Source of the DNA: an uncultured Clostridia bacterium
Lineage (GTDB): Bacteria; Bacillota; Clostridia; Christensenellales; CAG-917
DNA length: 8,592 nt
Direction: 5' to 3'
Assembly (NCBI GenBank): GCA_947589635.1
Contig: CANQCC010000065.1
Location: forward strand, 1 to 8,592
Part shown: in pieces, positions 1 to 6,469 of the stretch
How positions within the stretch are numbered: the first letter of the stretch is position 1
Layout of the letters: each line of letters opens with the position of its first letter
The notes under the pieces: model-generated
Told to the model about the DNA's origin: nothing
The model's input: only the letters and a program-made list of their open reading frames with translations
Databases searched by the model: none
Position numbers and translations under genes: made by a program

Positions 1-157
1 TTAAGCGGATAAATTTTGTGCAAGCATGTTTTATGGGACCCCCACCACCGCGCGCAGCGCGGAGCCTCCCCCTATATATGGAAAGTGCTTCTACACAAAT
101 GTTATAAAGGGGTAGGCCTACGCTCGGACAAAGTGTTGCTACTCCACAAGATAGAGT
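1..157. other. Non-coding left edge, no gene recognised
   Basis: No open frame here has a convincing start, ribosome site or recognisable protein. The visible structure is minor. There is a short GC hairpin CCGCGC-GCA-GCGCGG near positions 49-63 and a 10-base perfect palindrome GTAGGCCTAC at 112-121. Two loosely similar stretches begin AAAGTG at 82 and 130. The region may be the far part of the repeat-rich intergenic zone that continues to 397. Confidence 0.5.
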
Positions 158-262
158 ACGTAAAACCGTCTGTACGGGATGAGAGACAAGAAAAAAACCG
201 CTTTTCTGAGCACCCGGCGTACTAACGCGTACGTGGTGTGAAAGAAAATATAAATCAAACTT
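158..262. repeat. Structured repeat unit 1 (degenerate or half copy)
   Basis: This unit starts with a 25-26 base box that recurs at 268-293, differing only by one A in the A-run. Exactly 60 bases after the box start is a hairpin CGTAC (218-222) / GTACG (229-233) with a 6-base loop, at the same offset as in unit 2. Around it, CACC (211-214) faces GGTG (235-238), and TTTTCT (202-207) faces AGAAAA (243-248). Unlike unit 2, it lacks its own closing copy of the outer arm. The single right arm at 381-398 could pair with this unit's box instead. The right boundary is approximate. Confidence 0.6.
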
Positions 263-267
263 AGATA

Positions 268-400
268 ACGTAAAAACCGTCTGTACGGGATGAAGAGCGC
301 GAAAGAGGGGTTTGCCAAGTCGTCGAGCGTACTTAGTCGTACGTGACGGCGAAGGCAAACCCCTCTGACAAAGCTATTCGCCCGTACAGACGGTTTTTTA
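268..400. repeat. Structured repeat unit 2: nested inverted repeat behind the lipoprotein gene
   Basis: Three nested stems are visible. The outer arms are 272-289 and 381-398, an 18-bp perfect match. The middle arms are 304-316 and 354-366, a 13-bp perfect match (AGAGGGGTTTGCC). The apical stem is CGTAC 328-332 / GTACG 339-343 with an imperfect extension of about 8 bp. Unpaired stretches separate the outer and middle stems. The right arm ends in a T-run next to the stop codon of the leftward lipoprotein gene, and the left arm gives a T-run on the minus strand. The element can therefore act as a bidirectional terminator. Its size and layering exceed what a simple terminator needs, so a REP/MITE-like repeat is also plausible. 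Confidence 0.75.
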
Positions 401-868
401 TTTGGCGTCGGAGACACCCTGCCGGGTCCCCACAATCACCACCTTCCCCTTGATATCCACGCTTAAGTCAAGATTGTCATCATAGGGGTATGTTTCGCTG
501 AGCGTTCTTATCTGCGCTCTGTAGTCGTCGTAGTACTCCTGAGCTCGATCCTTCTTGTTGAATTTGATTATAGTGACACTTTCGGTGTGAGAGGTTTCAA
601 CCCAGTCATTGTAACGATTGGGCTCCTCCATCCATTCCTTATTGCCGGAGACGTACCAAGCGATCTCGTCCGCTTCGAGTCCGAATTCTTTCAAGAATTG
701 GCGCGCTTCATAACTGTCGGTATAGGTGTGAGCCTCAACGCTGTATCCCTTTTTCGCGAGGCGGTTGGCATAGTCCGTAGAGTTGCACGCCGCGAGGCAC
801 ACGCCAAGTACGGCGACAAGCGCGACTATCGCGACCAATGTAATTATTCTTTTACCGTTTGTTCTCAT
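398..868 (-). CDS. Small lipoprotein of unknown function
   Basis: The 156-residue protein is probably a secreted lipoprotein anchored in the outer face of the membrane. It has a basic N-terminus (RTNGKR), a hydrophobic stretch at residues 8-27 and a lipobox LAAC with the acceptor cysteine at 28. The mature part is acidic, rich in Tyr/Asp/Glu, and has no further cysteine. I recognise no domain. It resembles many short Clostridia lipoproteins that end in a small alpha/beta fold. The start is supported by AGGAG upstream of the ATG. It is the last gene of a leftward operon, 56 bases behind the zinc-ribbon/DUF898 gene, and is followed directly by the nested inverted repeat. Function is unknown; a role together with the upstream membrane proteins is inferred only from operon position. 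Confidence 0.85.
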   Translation of the reverse strand: MRTNGKRIITLVAIVALVAVLGVCLAACNSTDYANRLAKKGYSVEAHTYTDSYEARQFLKEFGLEADEIAWYVSGNKEWMEEPNRYNDWVETSHTESVTIIKFNKKDRAQEYYDDYRAQIRTLSETYPYDDNLDLSVDIKGKVVIVGTRQGVSDAK

Positions 869-902
869 ATGTTTTTCTCCTATAGGTTTTAGATTTTAAT
901 TG

Positions 903-921
903 CCCGATACGGGATATCGGG
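903..921 (-). promoter_or_regulatory. Intercistronic hairpin
   Basis: A perfect 7-bp stem (CCGATA core, arms 903-909 and 915-921, 5-base loop) lies 3 bases beyond the stop codon of the zinc-ribbon gene and before the lipoprotein gene. No T-run follows it on the minus strand, so it is more likely an mRNA-stability or processing hairpin, or a leaky attenuator, than a strong terminator. Confidence 0.45.
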
Positions 922-924
922 TCG

Positions 925-2556
925 TCATGCCTCTTCGAGGTGCATCTTGGAGGTGAGGTATCTCATTATTTTCCTCGGGAGGAAGAAAGAGAAGATGCCA
1001 AACGTCACGGCAGTCAGCAGTCCGTACACGAGCAGTTTACCAAACAGCCTCCAGCTGGAGCATTCATAGACGATTTTGTATCCGTCCACGACCTTATAGT
1101 TGAAGTACCAGCGGGTATAGCGGTTGAATGCCCACACAACGCCAAAGCCGAACAACGCAAGCGTCAGCAAGCCCGTGTATCCGCAAAGCGCAAGCGTACC
1201 AACATAGGTTTCGACCGAGCTGTTGAGCCTGCTTTCGCCAAGCGGAGCGCCGTCTTCAAAGTGTATGCGCGAGGCGTAGTACTCTTCCATTTTTTGCGTC
1301 TTCCAGAAACCGTATGCGCCGAGAGTGATGATTGTAAGCAGAGTCCAGCCAAACCATTTGCCGAATATTTCCGAACCTTTGCCGTCAAAGCGCAGTTTCT
1401 TGCCGTCTATGGTCATGTGGTTGAATATCCAGCGGAGCTGACGACATTTCGTCCACACCGTTCCGAGGCCTAAAGTGAATGTGTTTTGAAGGAAGTTGAG
1501 CAGGCTCATAAAGAAGTACTTTACGCCGCTGCCGTTGAAGTGCGTGTCGCCCGGGACCAGTCCGCCTTCTTCCTGCTCCTCCTCATAGTCTTCCTCATAG
1601 GAGACGTTTTCGTAGTTTTGTTCTTCGTCCTCGCCCTCGTATGACGGCTCCTCGACGGAGGAGGGAGCGGGCGGCATGTATTTGGGATTTCTGTAGGATT
1701 TGCCGCAATTTGCGCAAGTCGCGTACTCGTCCTCCGAAGTCACGGATATTATATCGCCGCAATTTTTGCAACGGAATCTGAATGTCGCGGGAGCTTCGGT
1801 CTGCTGTTCGGGCTGAGTTTCCGCCTGAGTTTCGGGCTGCTGCTCGTCTTGTGCCGCCTGAGTTTCGGGCTGTTGCGCTTCCTCCTGCTCGGGCTCGACT
1901 GCGGGCGCCACGTATTTGGGATTTCTGTAGGACTTGCCGCAGCTTTCGCAGACCGCACGCTCGCTGTCCGAAGTCACCGTGATGACGGCGCCGCAATTTT
2001 TGCAGCGGAATCTGAACACAGCGGGAGCCTCGACCTGTTGTACGGGTTGAGTTTCGACCGCGGGTTGAGCCTCTACTGCAGGTTGAGTCTCAACCGCGGG
2101 TTGAGCCTCTACTGCAGGTTGAGTCTCAACGGGAGTTTCGGGTTGTTGCGCTTCCTCCTGCGCGGGCTCTGCTGCGGGTGCCACATACTTGGGATTTCTG
2201 TAGGACTTGCCGCATCCTTCGCAGACCGCGCGCTCGCTGTCCGAAGTCACCGTGATGACGGCGCCGCAATTTTTGCAGCGGAATCTGAATACAGCGGGAG
2301 CATCTCCGGCGGGAGCCTCTGCGCGCGCAAGGGGCTTTGCCTCCGCACGTACAAGGGGCTTGGGCTGAGCGGGAGTCTCTGCCGAAGCGGGTTTAAGAAT
2401 GGGTCTTGCCTGAGCGGCGGGTTGCTCCGCGCGCTTCAGAACGGGTTTGTATTGGGGATTGCGCATGACTTTTCCGCACTCGGGGCAGGTCACGGTTGCG
2501 ACATTGTCCTCCGCACGAAGGGTAGCGCCGCATCCTTCGCAAATGATTTCAGTCAT
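925..2556 (-). CDS. Four-zinc-ribbon protein with C-terminal DUF898 (YjgN)-like membrane domain
   Basis: The protein has 543 residues. Four zinc ribbons of identical spacing (C-x2-C-x14-C-x2-C) are visible, with cysteines at 6/9/24/27, 94/97/112/115, 185/188/203/206 and 263/266/281/284. Each continues into a conserved R-N-P-(K/Q)-Y motif. They are joined by Pro/Ala/Glu/Gln linkers. An acidic segment (302-330) leads to a membrane domain (about 333-543) in two similar halves, with hydrophobic segments near 345-366, 398-418, 450-476 and 503-525. Motifs such as TLGxxxFW, and W/R/N-rich patches followed by xDGxKL/I, resemble DUF898/YjgN membrane proteins. The start has a strong SD (AGGAGGT, complement of 2561-2567). 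Ribbons 2 and 3 are almost identical in DNA. It is the middle gene of a leftward operon. Zinc binding is a family inference, and the role of the fusion is unknown. Confidence 0.85.
   Translation of the reverse strand: MTEIICEGCGATLRAEDNVATVTCPECGKVMRNPQYKPVLKRAEQPAAQARPILKPASAETPAQPKPLVRAEAKPLARAEAPAGDAPAVFRFRCKNCGAVITVTSDSERAVCEGCGKSYRNPKYVAPAAEPAQEEAQQPETPVETQPAVEAQPAVETQPAVEAQPAVETQPVQQVEAPAVFRFRCKNCGAVITVTSDSERAVCESCGKSYRNPKYVAPAVEPEQEEAQQPETQAAQDEQQPETQAETQPEQQTEAPATFRFRCKNCGDIISVTSEDEYATCANCGKSYRNPKYMPPAPSSVEEPSYEGEDEEQNYENVSYEEDYEEEQEEGGLVPGDTHFNGSGVKYFFMSLLNFLQNTFTLGLGTVWTKCRQLRWIFNHMTIDGKKLRFDGKGSEIFGKWFGWTLLTIITLGAYGFWKTQKMEEYYASRIHFEDGAPLGESRLNSSVETYVGTLALCGYTGLLTLALFGFGVVWAFNRYTRWYFNYKVVDGYKIVYECSSWRLFGKLLVYGLLTAVTFGIFSFFLPRKIMRYLTSKMHLEEA
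1861..2028 (-). repeat. Intragenic duplication, copy A (ribbon 3 plus linker)
   Basis: A 168-base (56-codon) segment is repeated at 2134-2301, an offset of 273 bases. In the 113-base ribbon core (1916-2028 against 2189-2301) I count 4 differences. Two of them cause a single Ser/Gly exchange and the others are silent. The linker part is more diverged. Confidence 0.85.
2059..2130 (-). repeat. 36-bp perfect tandem repeat in the linker
   Basis: Two identical 36-base units (2059-2094 and 2095-2130) encode the 12-residue linker period built from PAVETQ/PAVEAQ. A further diverged unit lies beside them. The period is a multiple of 3, so copy-number change would lengthen the linker without a frameshift. 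Confidence 0.85.
2134..2301 (-). repeat. Intragenic duplication, copy B (ribbon 2 plus linker)
   Basis: This is the partner of the segment at 1861-2028. The two copies preserve the reading frame. The near-identity suggests recent duplication or gene conversion inside the gene. Confidence 0.85.
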
Positions 2557-2620
2557 AATTACCTCCTGATAATTCTTTGAATAATGATAGGATAAGTTAT
2601 AAACAACTTATGCGCGAGGG

Positions 2621-3451
2621 TCATTCCATATACGGATTTTCAAACGTCGCGCCGCATCCTTCGCAGGTCAAAATCCTCTCGCCCTCATAGACGGGGACTC
2701 TGCCCTGACAGTCGGGGCACTCGAGATATTCTCTGAGTATGCGCTCGGGAGCTTTTGCCTTGGGAGCGGGAACCTGCTGTACGGGTGCTTGTTGAACGGG
2801 AGCCTGTTGCTGCACGGGAGTCTGCTGCACGGGAGCCTGTTGAGCGGGAGCCGCCTGTTGTACGGGAGCCGCCTGTTGCACCGGCGCTTGCTGCTCGGGA
2901 GTTGCGGGGATTTCTTCGAATATCAGATCCGCTTCTTCCTCGACAAGGCTTACGTCCTCATCGCTTGCTTCGCCTTCCGCGGGGACTGCCTTTTTCTTTT
3001 TGATAAGTTCGATGATGGGATCTGCAAGCACCATTGCCGCTCCTGCAAACAGAACGAGGCTGAAGAAGAACCAGATCACGGTGGGAGCTATCGCGCTGTT
3101 TAAGGTTTGTTGCCTGGTCCTGATTTCTTTTTTGATGCCGTTTACCACCGAGTCATAGTCTCTTGTGATCGTCTCGGGGACGTAGGGATTTCTTTCGGGA
3201 TCGTACGCGGGGTTATCGCGCTCGCCAAACAGAGACATATAAAATTCACTGTTCCAGACGTCGGCGTCCTTATGGGCATATTTTGCCGTTTTCAAAAGCA
3301 GTTTCTGATTTGTGATTTGATCTCGATAACTGTCGAGCAGCCGATTTTGCGTAATAGCGTCGATATAGACGCATGACGTAATAAACATAGCAAATGCAAG
3401 AACAGCCACTACGATCGCAAAAATCATCTTCATCAGCTTGTTTTTTGTCAT
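2621..3451 (-). CDS. Two-membrane-segment protein with C-terminal zinc ribbon
   Basis: The 276-residue protein has an N-terminal hydrophobic segment (8-28), an extracytoplasmic loop (about 29-118), a second membrane segment (121-143), a KKKK stop-transfer patch, an acidic stretch and a Pro/Val/Gln/Ala repeat linker (about 186-230). It ends in a zinc ribbon with cysteines 245/248/263/266. The ribbon has the same C-x2-C-x14-C-x2-C spacing and trailing N-P motif as the next gene's ribbons. The motif ITSC at 24-27 also fits a lipobox, so the N-terminus could be either a membrane anchor or lipidated; both put the ribbon in the cytoplasm. An ATG 10 codons upstream exists, but the chosen ATG has AAGGAGA 6 bases before it. 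It is first gene of a leftward operon, 64 bases before the four-ribbon gene. Function is unknown. Confidence 0.82.
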   Translation of the reverse strand: MTKNKLMKMIFAIVVAVLAFAMFITSCVYIDAITQNRLLDSYRDQITNQKLLLKTAKYAHKDADVWNSEFYMSLFGERDNPAYDPERNPYVPETITRDYDSVVNGIKKEIRTRQQTLNSAIAPTVIWFFFSLVLFAGAAMVLADPIIELIKKKKAVPAEGEASDEDVSLVEEEADLIFEEIPATPEQQAPVQQAAPVQQAAPAQQAPVQQTPVQQQAPVQQAPVQQVPAPKAKAPERILREYLECPDCQGRVPVYEGERILTCEGCGATFENPYME

Positions 3452-3457
3452 AATGTT

Positions 3458-3464
3458 TCTCCTT
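3458..3464 (-). promoter_or_regulatory. Ribosome binding site that sets the start of the ribbon membrane protein
   Basis: The minus strand reads AAGGAGA, 6 bases before the ATG at 3451. This site lies between the two in-frame ATGs (3481 and 3451) and favours the downstream one. Confidence 0.8.
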
Positions 3465-3493
3465 TGTTTTGCTTTCAGCATATTGTAGATAAT

Positions 3494-3522
3494 ATTATAC
3501 AGTAAAATATAATATCAAGCAA
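3494..3522 (-). promoter_or_regulatory. Candidate promoter of the zinc-ribbon operon
   Basis: The minus strand has TATAAT (complement of 3494-3499). At a 17-base spacer it has TTGCTT (3517-3522), which matches TTGACA at only three positions. The surrounding 3480-3600 stretch is very AT-rich. Transcription from here would start near 3487 and give a leader of about 35 bases that carries the SD. Confidence 0.4.
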
Positions 3523-3593
3523 CAATAATATTTAATAAATCTTTAATATTTCTTTGAAAAAAGGTTAACTTTGCGCGAAAAATATATTAACAT

Positions 3594-3620
3594 AGCGCGA
3601 TGCATAACAGCGCGACGCAT
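3594..3620. repeat. Short tandem repeat, 12 bases, 15-base period
   Basis: AGCGCGATGCAT (3594-3605) is followed by AGCGCGACGCAT (3609-3620), 11 of 12 identical. It lies just beyond the end of the DUF1893 gene. No function is evident and no clear T-tailed terminator is visible here. Confidence 0.5.
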
Positions 3621-3632
3621 TTTTGACGCGAC

Positions 3633-4043
3633 TTATTTCAATATGCCAAGCGCTTTTAAGGTCTCGCCGATTTTTTGCACGCTTTCGGCGGCGGAACAGC
3701 CCTTAACCGCTTTTTCCATGGGGCAGAGGTCGTCGCCATTTCTGTTTATGATGTTTTGCGTAAGTTCGCCGTATTCAAACGGTATCCCGGCCTCCTCAAG
3801 CGCCGCCTTTCCGCACATGCTAAGCACGCCGGCGTATACGCTTTTTACGCCTCTGCTTGCCATTATAAGCGCCGCCGCTCTGCCCACGACGACGTCCGCA
3901 ACGTCCGCGCCATCAAGAGGGCAGGGGACCTCGCACGCCAATCTGTAAAGCGCAATGACCCCGCGGTCGTAAAACGCGCGGGGAATACCGTCCTTTATTA
4001 TGACAAGCGTAGCGCCGTCTTTAAGCAGGTCGCGCGCTCTCAA
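3633..4043 (-). CDS. DUF1893 family protein (cytidine-deaminase-like fold)
   Basis: The protein has 136 residues, close to the usual DUF1893 length (Thermotoga TM1506 is the structural prototype). Family hallmarks seen are ADVVVGRAAAL (49-59), GVKSVYAGVLS (65-75) with C77, and INRNGDDLCPMEKAV (99-113) with C107. Members have a cytidine-deaminase-like fold, but no enzymatic activity is assigned to them that I know of. The start is TTG (ATG is absent until residue 61). It overlaps the stop of the upstream membrane gene as TTGA, with AGAGGA a few bases upstream. The pair is therefore probably translationally coupled, which suggests a link between the S component's substrate and this protein. Confidence 0.88.
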   Translation of the reverse strand: MRARDLLKDGATLVIIKDGIPRAFYDRGVIALYRLACEVPCPLDGADVADVVVGRAAALIMASRGVKSVYAGVLSMCGKAALEEAGIPFEYGELTQNIINRNGDDLCPMEKAVKGCSAAESVQKIGETLKALGILK

Positions 4044-4603
4044 TTTTTGTCCTCTTTAATTAGAGCTGCGATAACAATGACGGCAAGCGGCACAAGGAGA
4101 AGCTGTATGCCCAGTCCCGCAAGCCCCGTCTTTATCGACGTCACGATCGACGAGAAACTGCCGCCCGCGATCAGGCTGTATATGACGTATATCGCTCTTC
4201 CGCCTATCTGCGCGCAGAGCGTGGCGGGGAATGCGAACAGCGCATTTTTTGCTATCGGCTTTTTGAAGGCTCCGCTTATCGCGCCAAACGCGGCAAGCTC
4301 CGCAGTCATATATGGTACGCGCGTGAGAGCGGGCATCGCGGCGCCAAGCGTAAGAGTTGTGAAGGCGTAGCTTGCTATGGGCGACAGCGCTCCTACCATA
4401 AGCCCCCAACGCCAACCGAGCAGACAACCCGCAAGCGTGGGCGCAAGATACATGGGCATCCATATAGCCCCCGCGCTCGCTCCTCCCAATGCGTGCGCAA
4501 GCTGAGGAAGCGCCACGCTGAGAATTACGCACAAAGCGGCGATCGCCCCTTCAACGGCGAACCTTGCGGATGCGGATAACTTTTTCAATACGCTGCTCAA
4601 CAT
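4040..4603 (-). CDS. ECF-transporter S-component-like membrane protein
   Basis: The 187-residue protein is almost entirely hydrophobic, with about five to six membrane segments (near 15-35, 45-63, 66-88, 97-112, 118-146 and 158-181). The pattern HALGG (37-41), then WMPMYLAPTLAG (48-59), G63, G67, G71 and P75 is typical of small S components of energy-coupling-factor importers. These bind a vitamin or related small molecule and work with a shared EcfT/EcfA module encoded elsewhere. The substrate cannot be told from this sequence. The ATG is preceded by AAAAGGAG at a 6-base spacer. It overlaps the DUF1893 gene by the TTGA junction. A possible promoter (TTGACA, 18-base spacer, TCTAAA on the minus strand) begins inside the end of the preceding gene, but it is weak. 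Confidence 0.75.
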   Translation of the reverse strand: MLSSVLKKLSASARFAVEGAIAALCVILSVALPQLAHALGGASAGAIWMPMYLAPTLAGCLLGWRWGLMVGALSPIASYAFTTLTLGAAMPALTRVPYMTAELAAFGAISGAFKKPIAKNALFAFPATLCAQIGGRAIYVIYSLIAGGSFSSIVTSIKTGLAGLGIQLLLVPLAVIVIAALIKEDKN

Positions 4604-4618
4604 AATGCTCTCCTTTTC

Positions 4619-4645
4619 AAAAACGCGAGTTTATCATGCGTTTTT
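4619..4645. terminator. Bidirectional hairpin terminator between membrane genes
   Basis: Arms AAAAACGC (4619-4626) and GCGTTTTT (4638-4645) enclose an 11-base loop. Each strand ends its stem in five T's. It lies just after the stop of the small membrane gene (minus strand) and before the S-component gene. The GC part of the stem is only 3 bp, so termination may be partial. Confidence 0.5.
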
Positions 4646-4652
4646 AGAATGA

Positions 4653-5015
4653 TTAAATGTTGTTTTTGTCAATATCAGTATTTTGCGCCTCTTCCGTCAC
4701 GGAGGCTTGAGGGGCATCGACGTCGCCGTGCGCGATGGCGTTATTCGCCTTGATAAGTTCGTCGAGTTCGCGCTCTTCTAAGGCGCGTTCGCTCTCGGCA
4801 AAGCGCGCGGTTTTTCGCCTCTCCGCGCTGTAGGTCATAAAAGCGAGCACCGCCACTACGCCTGCGACAAGGCTTATAGCGACGCAGATTATCCCCGCCC
4901 ACCAAACCTTGAAAAACAGAGCGATCCCCACGGCGAGCGCGCCTATCGCTATGGCGCCGGCAAGCGCGATCGTGCTTGTCATTCGCTTTGCTTTTTGAGA
5001 AATTTTGCTTTGCAT
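4653..5015 (-). CDS. Small two-transmembrane protein with charged C-terminal tail
   Basis: The protein has 120 residues: a short basic N-terminus, two hydrophobic helices (about 15-35 and 39-61), then a charged, helix-prone stretch (63-91, rich in Glu/Arg/Leu and possibly coiled-coil). An acidic, unstructured tail follows. Both ends are predicted to be cytoplasmic. No family is recognised. The first ATG has no Shine-Dalgarno site. A promoter ends only 7 bases before it, which suggests a leaderless mRNA. An internal Met at residue 12 also lacks a good ribosome site. The gene stands alone between two hairpin or promoter regions. Confidence 0.72.
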   Translation of the reverse strand: MQSKISQKAKRMTSTIALAGAIAIGALAVGIALFFKVWWAGIICVAISLVAGVVAVLAFMTYSAERRKTARFAESERALEERELDELIKANNAIAHGDVDAPQASVTEEAQNTDIDKNNI

Positions 5016-5022
5016 ACAAATA

Positions 5023-5051
5023 ATTATAACTTTATGCGCCGCATTTTACAA
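5023..5051 (-). promoter_or_regulatory. Promoter abutting the start codon (leaderless candidate)
   Basis: On the minus strand TTGTAA (5046-5051) and TATAAT (5023-5028) are separated by exactly 17 bases. Only 7 bases separate the -10 box from the ATG at 5015. Transcription would start at or within about 2 bases of the start codon. Confidence 0.6.
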
Positions 5052-5080
5052 GCGGTATTTTTTGACGAAAACGGCCTTTT

Positions 5081-6349
5081 TCAAAGCGCGGGGGGGATGT
5101 AAGCGACCTCGCGGCGGGGAAGGGGCAGGGCAAGCAGGATATCCGCATGCGCCGCGGTCGGGAAGAAGGAAAGACACGGGCTTTGCTTGTTCGCGGCTAT
5201 ATTTTGCTCCGCAGGGGGGTCGGGATACCACTTTGCGGTCAAAACCATATCCCGCGGGCCCTTCTCATCGGGGATCACGGTCACTCTGTCGCCGTCTTCG
5301 TCGTACCAGCCCAAAAACTCATGCCCGTTATAAATCGGGTCGGCGAGGGTGAGGGGTTCGTCGTCCATCGTATACGTGTACATAGAAGGCGTTTCAGGCG
5401 TTACATTATGTTGCTCGTTTATCCCGCCGTTCAGGACATATTGCACGGTGTAGGTATATGTATCCAGGACTTTGGTATAAACGTCGACGTCGCCCTGAAT
5501 GTTGCTGAGGTCCGCGTCCATCCAGCCCACCTCGAAGCCCGGCCTCTGATGAGGCTCGGGGATGGCTGTAAAGGAGTCGCCGCGCCTTACCGAAAACTCC
5601 TCTATTTGGCCGTCGATATGGTGAAAGCGCACCGAATAGTAGCGCTCCGTTATCGTCAGTTTTGCGGTCATATCCGCGATCGGAGTATAGTTTTTGCTAA
5701 GCTCGAAGTGCGCCCGCACCGTGTATTCGCCCACTTCCGTCTGCCCGTTGCCCTCATAGGTCACGCACTCGGAAGGCGCGTCTATCTCGGCATAGACGCT
5801 GTGCGCCTGCCCGTCCCATACCACGGTCACGTCCTCAAATTTCGCCGTGAGAGTAAGCGGAGTTATCGTCAGCGTGGCGGTCAGGGTCAGAGGTTTATAT
5901 CCGCTCTTGACAAAGCGCGCGCTCACAAGATACACGCCCGCGTCCGTAAACGTCGCGCCGTCGTTTCCATCGACCGAGTAGGAAACTATCGTGCCACTTG
6001 GATAGCCCTCGGCGACAAGCGTGTGAGGCTGTCCGTCATATACATATTGTTTTGAAGAAAAGATGATGGTTTCAAAGTCTTTAAGAGAATCCGCGGGCTC
6101 GTCGGGAGTATCCGTATCATCGCCGCCGTTATCGTCTCCGTTGCCATTCGGCTCCTCGTCGGACGGGGCGTCGCCTTGCTCCTCTGTAGAGTCGTTGTAT
6201 GGATTGCCTCCGTTCTTGTCGCACGCTGTCGCCGTAAACAGCACCGCCACAGCGACGATCACCGCCAATATAAGCAAAAGAAGGCGCCATTTGCCGGCTC
6301 TGCCGTCATAGCGCGCCGCACGTGCCTTCTTGTCCTTATCAAAATCCAT
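5081..6349 (-). CDS. Surface lipoprotein with Ig/MBG-like and InlB-type repeats
   Basis: The protein has 422 residues. A charged N-terminus (1-22) precedes a hydrophobic segment (23-42) ending in ATAC, with C43 as the likely lipidation site; the lipobox is imperfect. An Asp/Gly/Glu/Pro-rich spacer (44-90) would span the cell wall. Two Ig-like/MBG-like domains follow (about 92-163 and 168-234), with the typical YDGQPHT and WDGQAHS motifs. A degenerate repeat (236-295) and an InlB B-repeat (about 297-375, ending in TAKWYP) complete the folded part. The last 45 residues (378-422) match nothing I know and are encoded between two G homopolymers. The start has GGAG 7 bases upstream. It is probably a cell-surface adhesin-like or structural protein; the ligand is unknown. 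Confidence 0.8.
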   Translation of the reverse strand: MDFDKDKKARAARYDGRAGKWRLLLLILAVIVAVAVLFTATACDKNGGNPYNDSTEEQGDAPSDEEPNGNGDDNGGDDTDTPDEPADSLKDFETIIFSSKQYVYDGQPHTLVAEGYPSGTIVSYSVDGNDGATFTDAGVYLVSARFVKSGYKPLTLTATLTITPLTLTAKFEDVTVVWDGQAHSVYAEIDAPSECVTYEGNGQTEVGEYTVRAHFELSKNYTPIADMTAKLTITERYYSVRFHHIDGQIEEFSVRRGDSFTAIPEPHQRPGFEVGWMDADLSNIQGDVDVYTKVLDTYTYTVQYVLNGGINEQHNVTPETPSMYTYTMDDEPLTLADPIYNGHEFLGWYDEDGDRVTVIPDEKGPRDMVLTAKWYPDPPAEQNIAANKQSPCLSFFPTAAHADILLALPLPRREVAYIPPAL

Positions 6350-6380
6350 ATGCCGTCTCCAACGGATAGATTATGTTCAT

Positions 6381-6409
6381 AATTTATCATCAACCGTCCG
6401 CTCCGTCAA
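6381..6409 (-). promoter_or_regulatory. Candidate promoter of the surface lipoprotein gene
   Basis: The minus strand has TTGACG (6404-6409), a 17-base spacer and TAAATT (6381-6386, 4 of 6 to consensus). It lies about 30-60 bases upstream of the ATG at 6349. Confidence 0.45.
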
Positions 6410-6469
6410 CATTTTTCGACAAATTTTTCAAATCCTAAACATTTTTGTCCCCTCAAACTTCCCGAATCC

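Noticed and set aside
16..435. Short frames at 16-225 (plus) and 139-435 (minus)
   Set aside because: They cross the inverted-repeat units, lack ribosome sites and show no protein-like composition.
1849..2580. Long plus-strand frame opposite the zinc-ribbon gene
   Set aside because: It is a shadow of the repetitive, GC-skewed minus-strand gene, which has a strong ribosome site and clear domains.
2582..2615. ATAAGTT/AACTTAT hairpin between the two ribbon genes as a terminator
   Set aside because: It is AT-only apart from one pair, has no T-run on the minus strand, and lies within an apparent operon.
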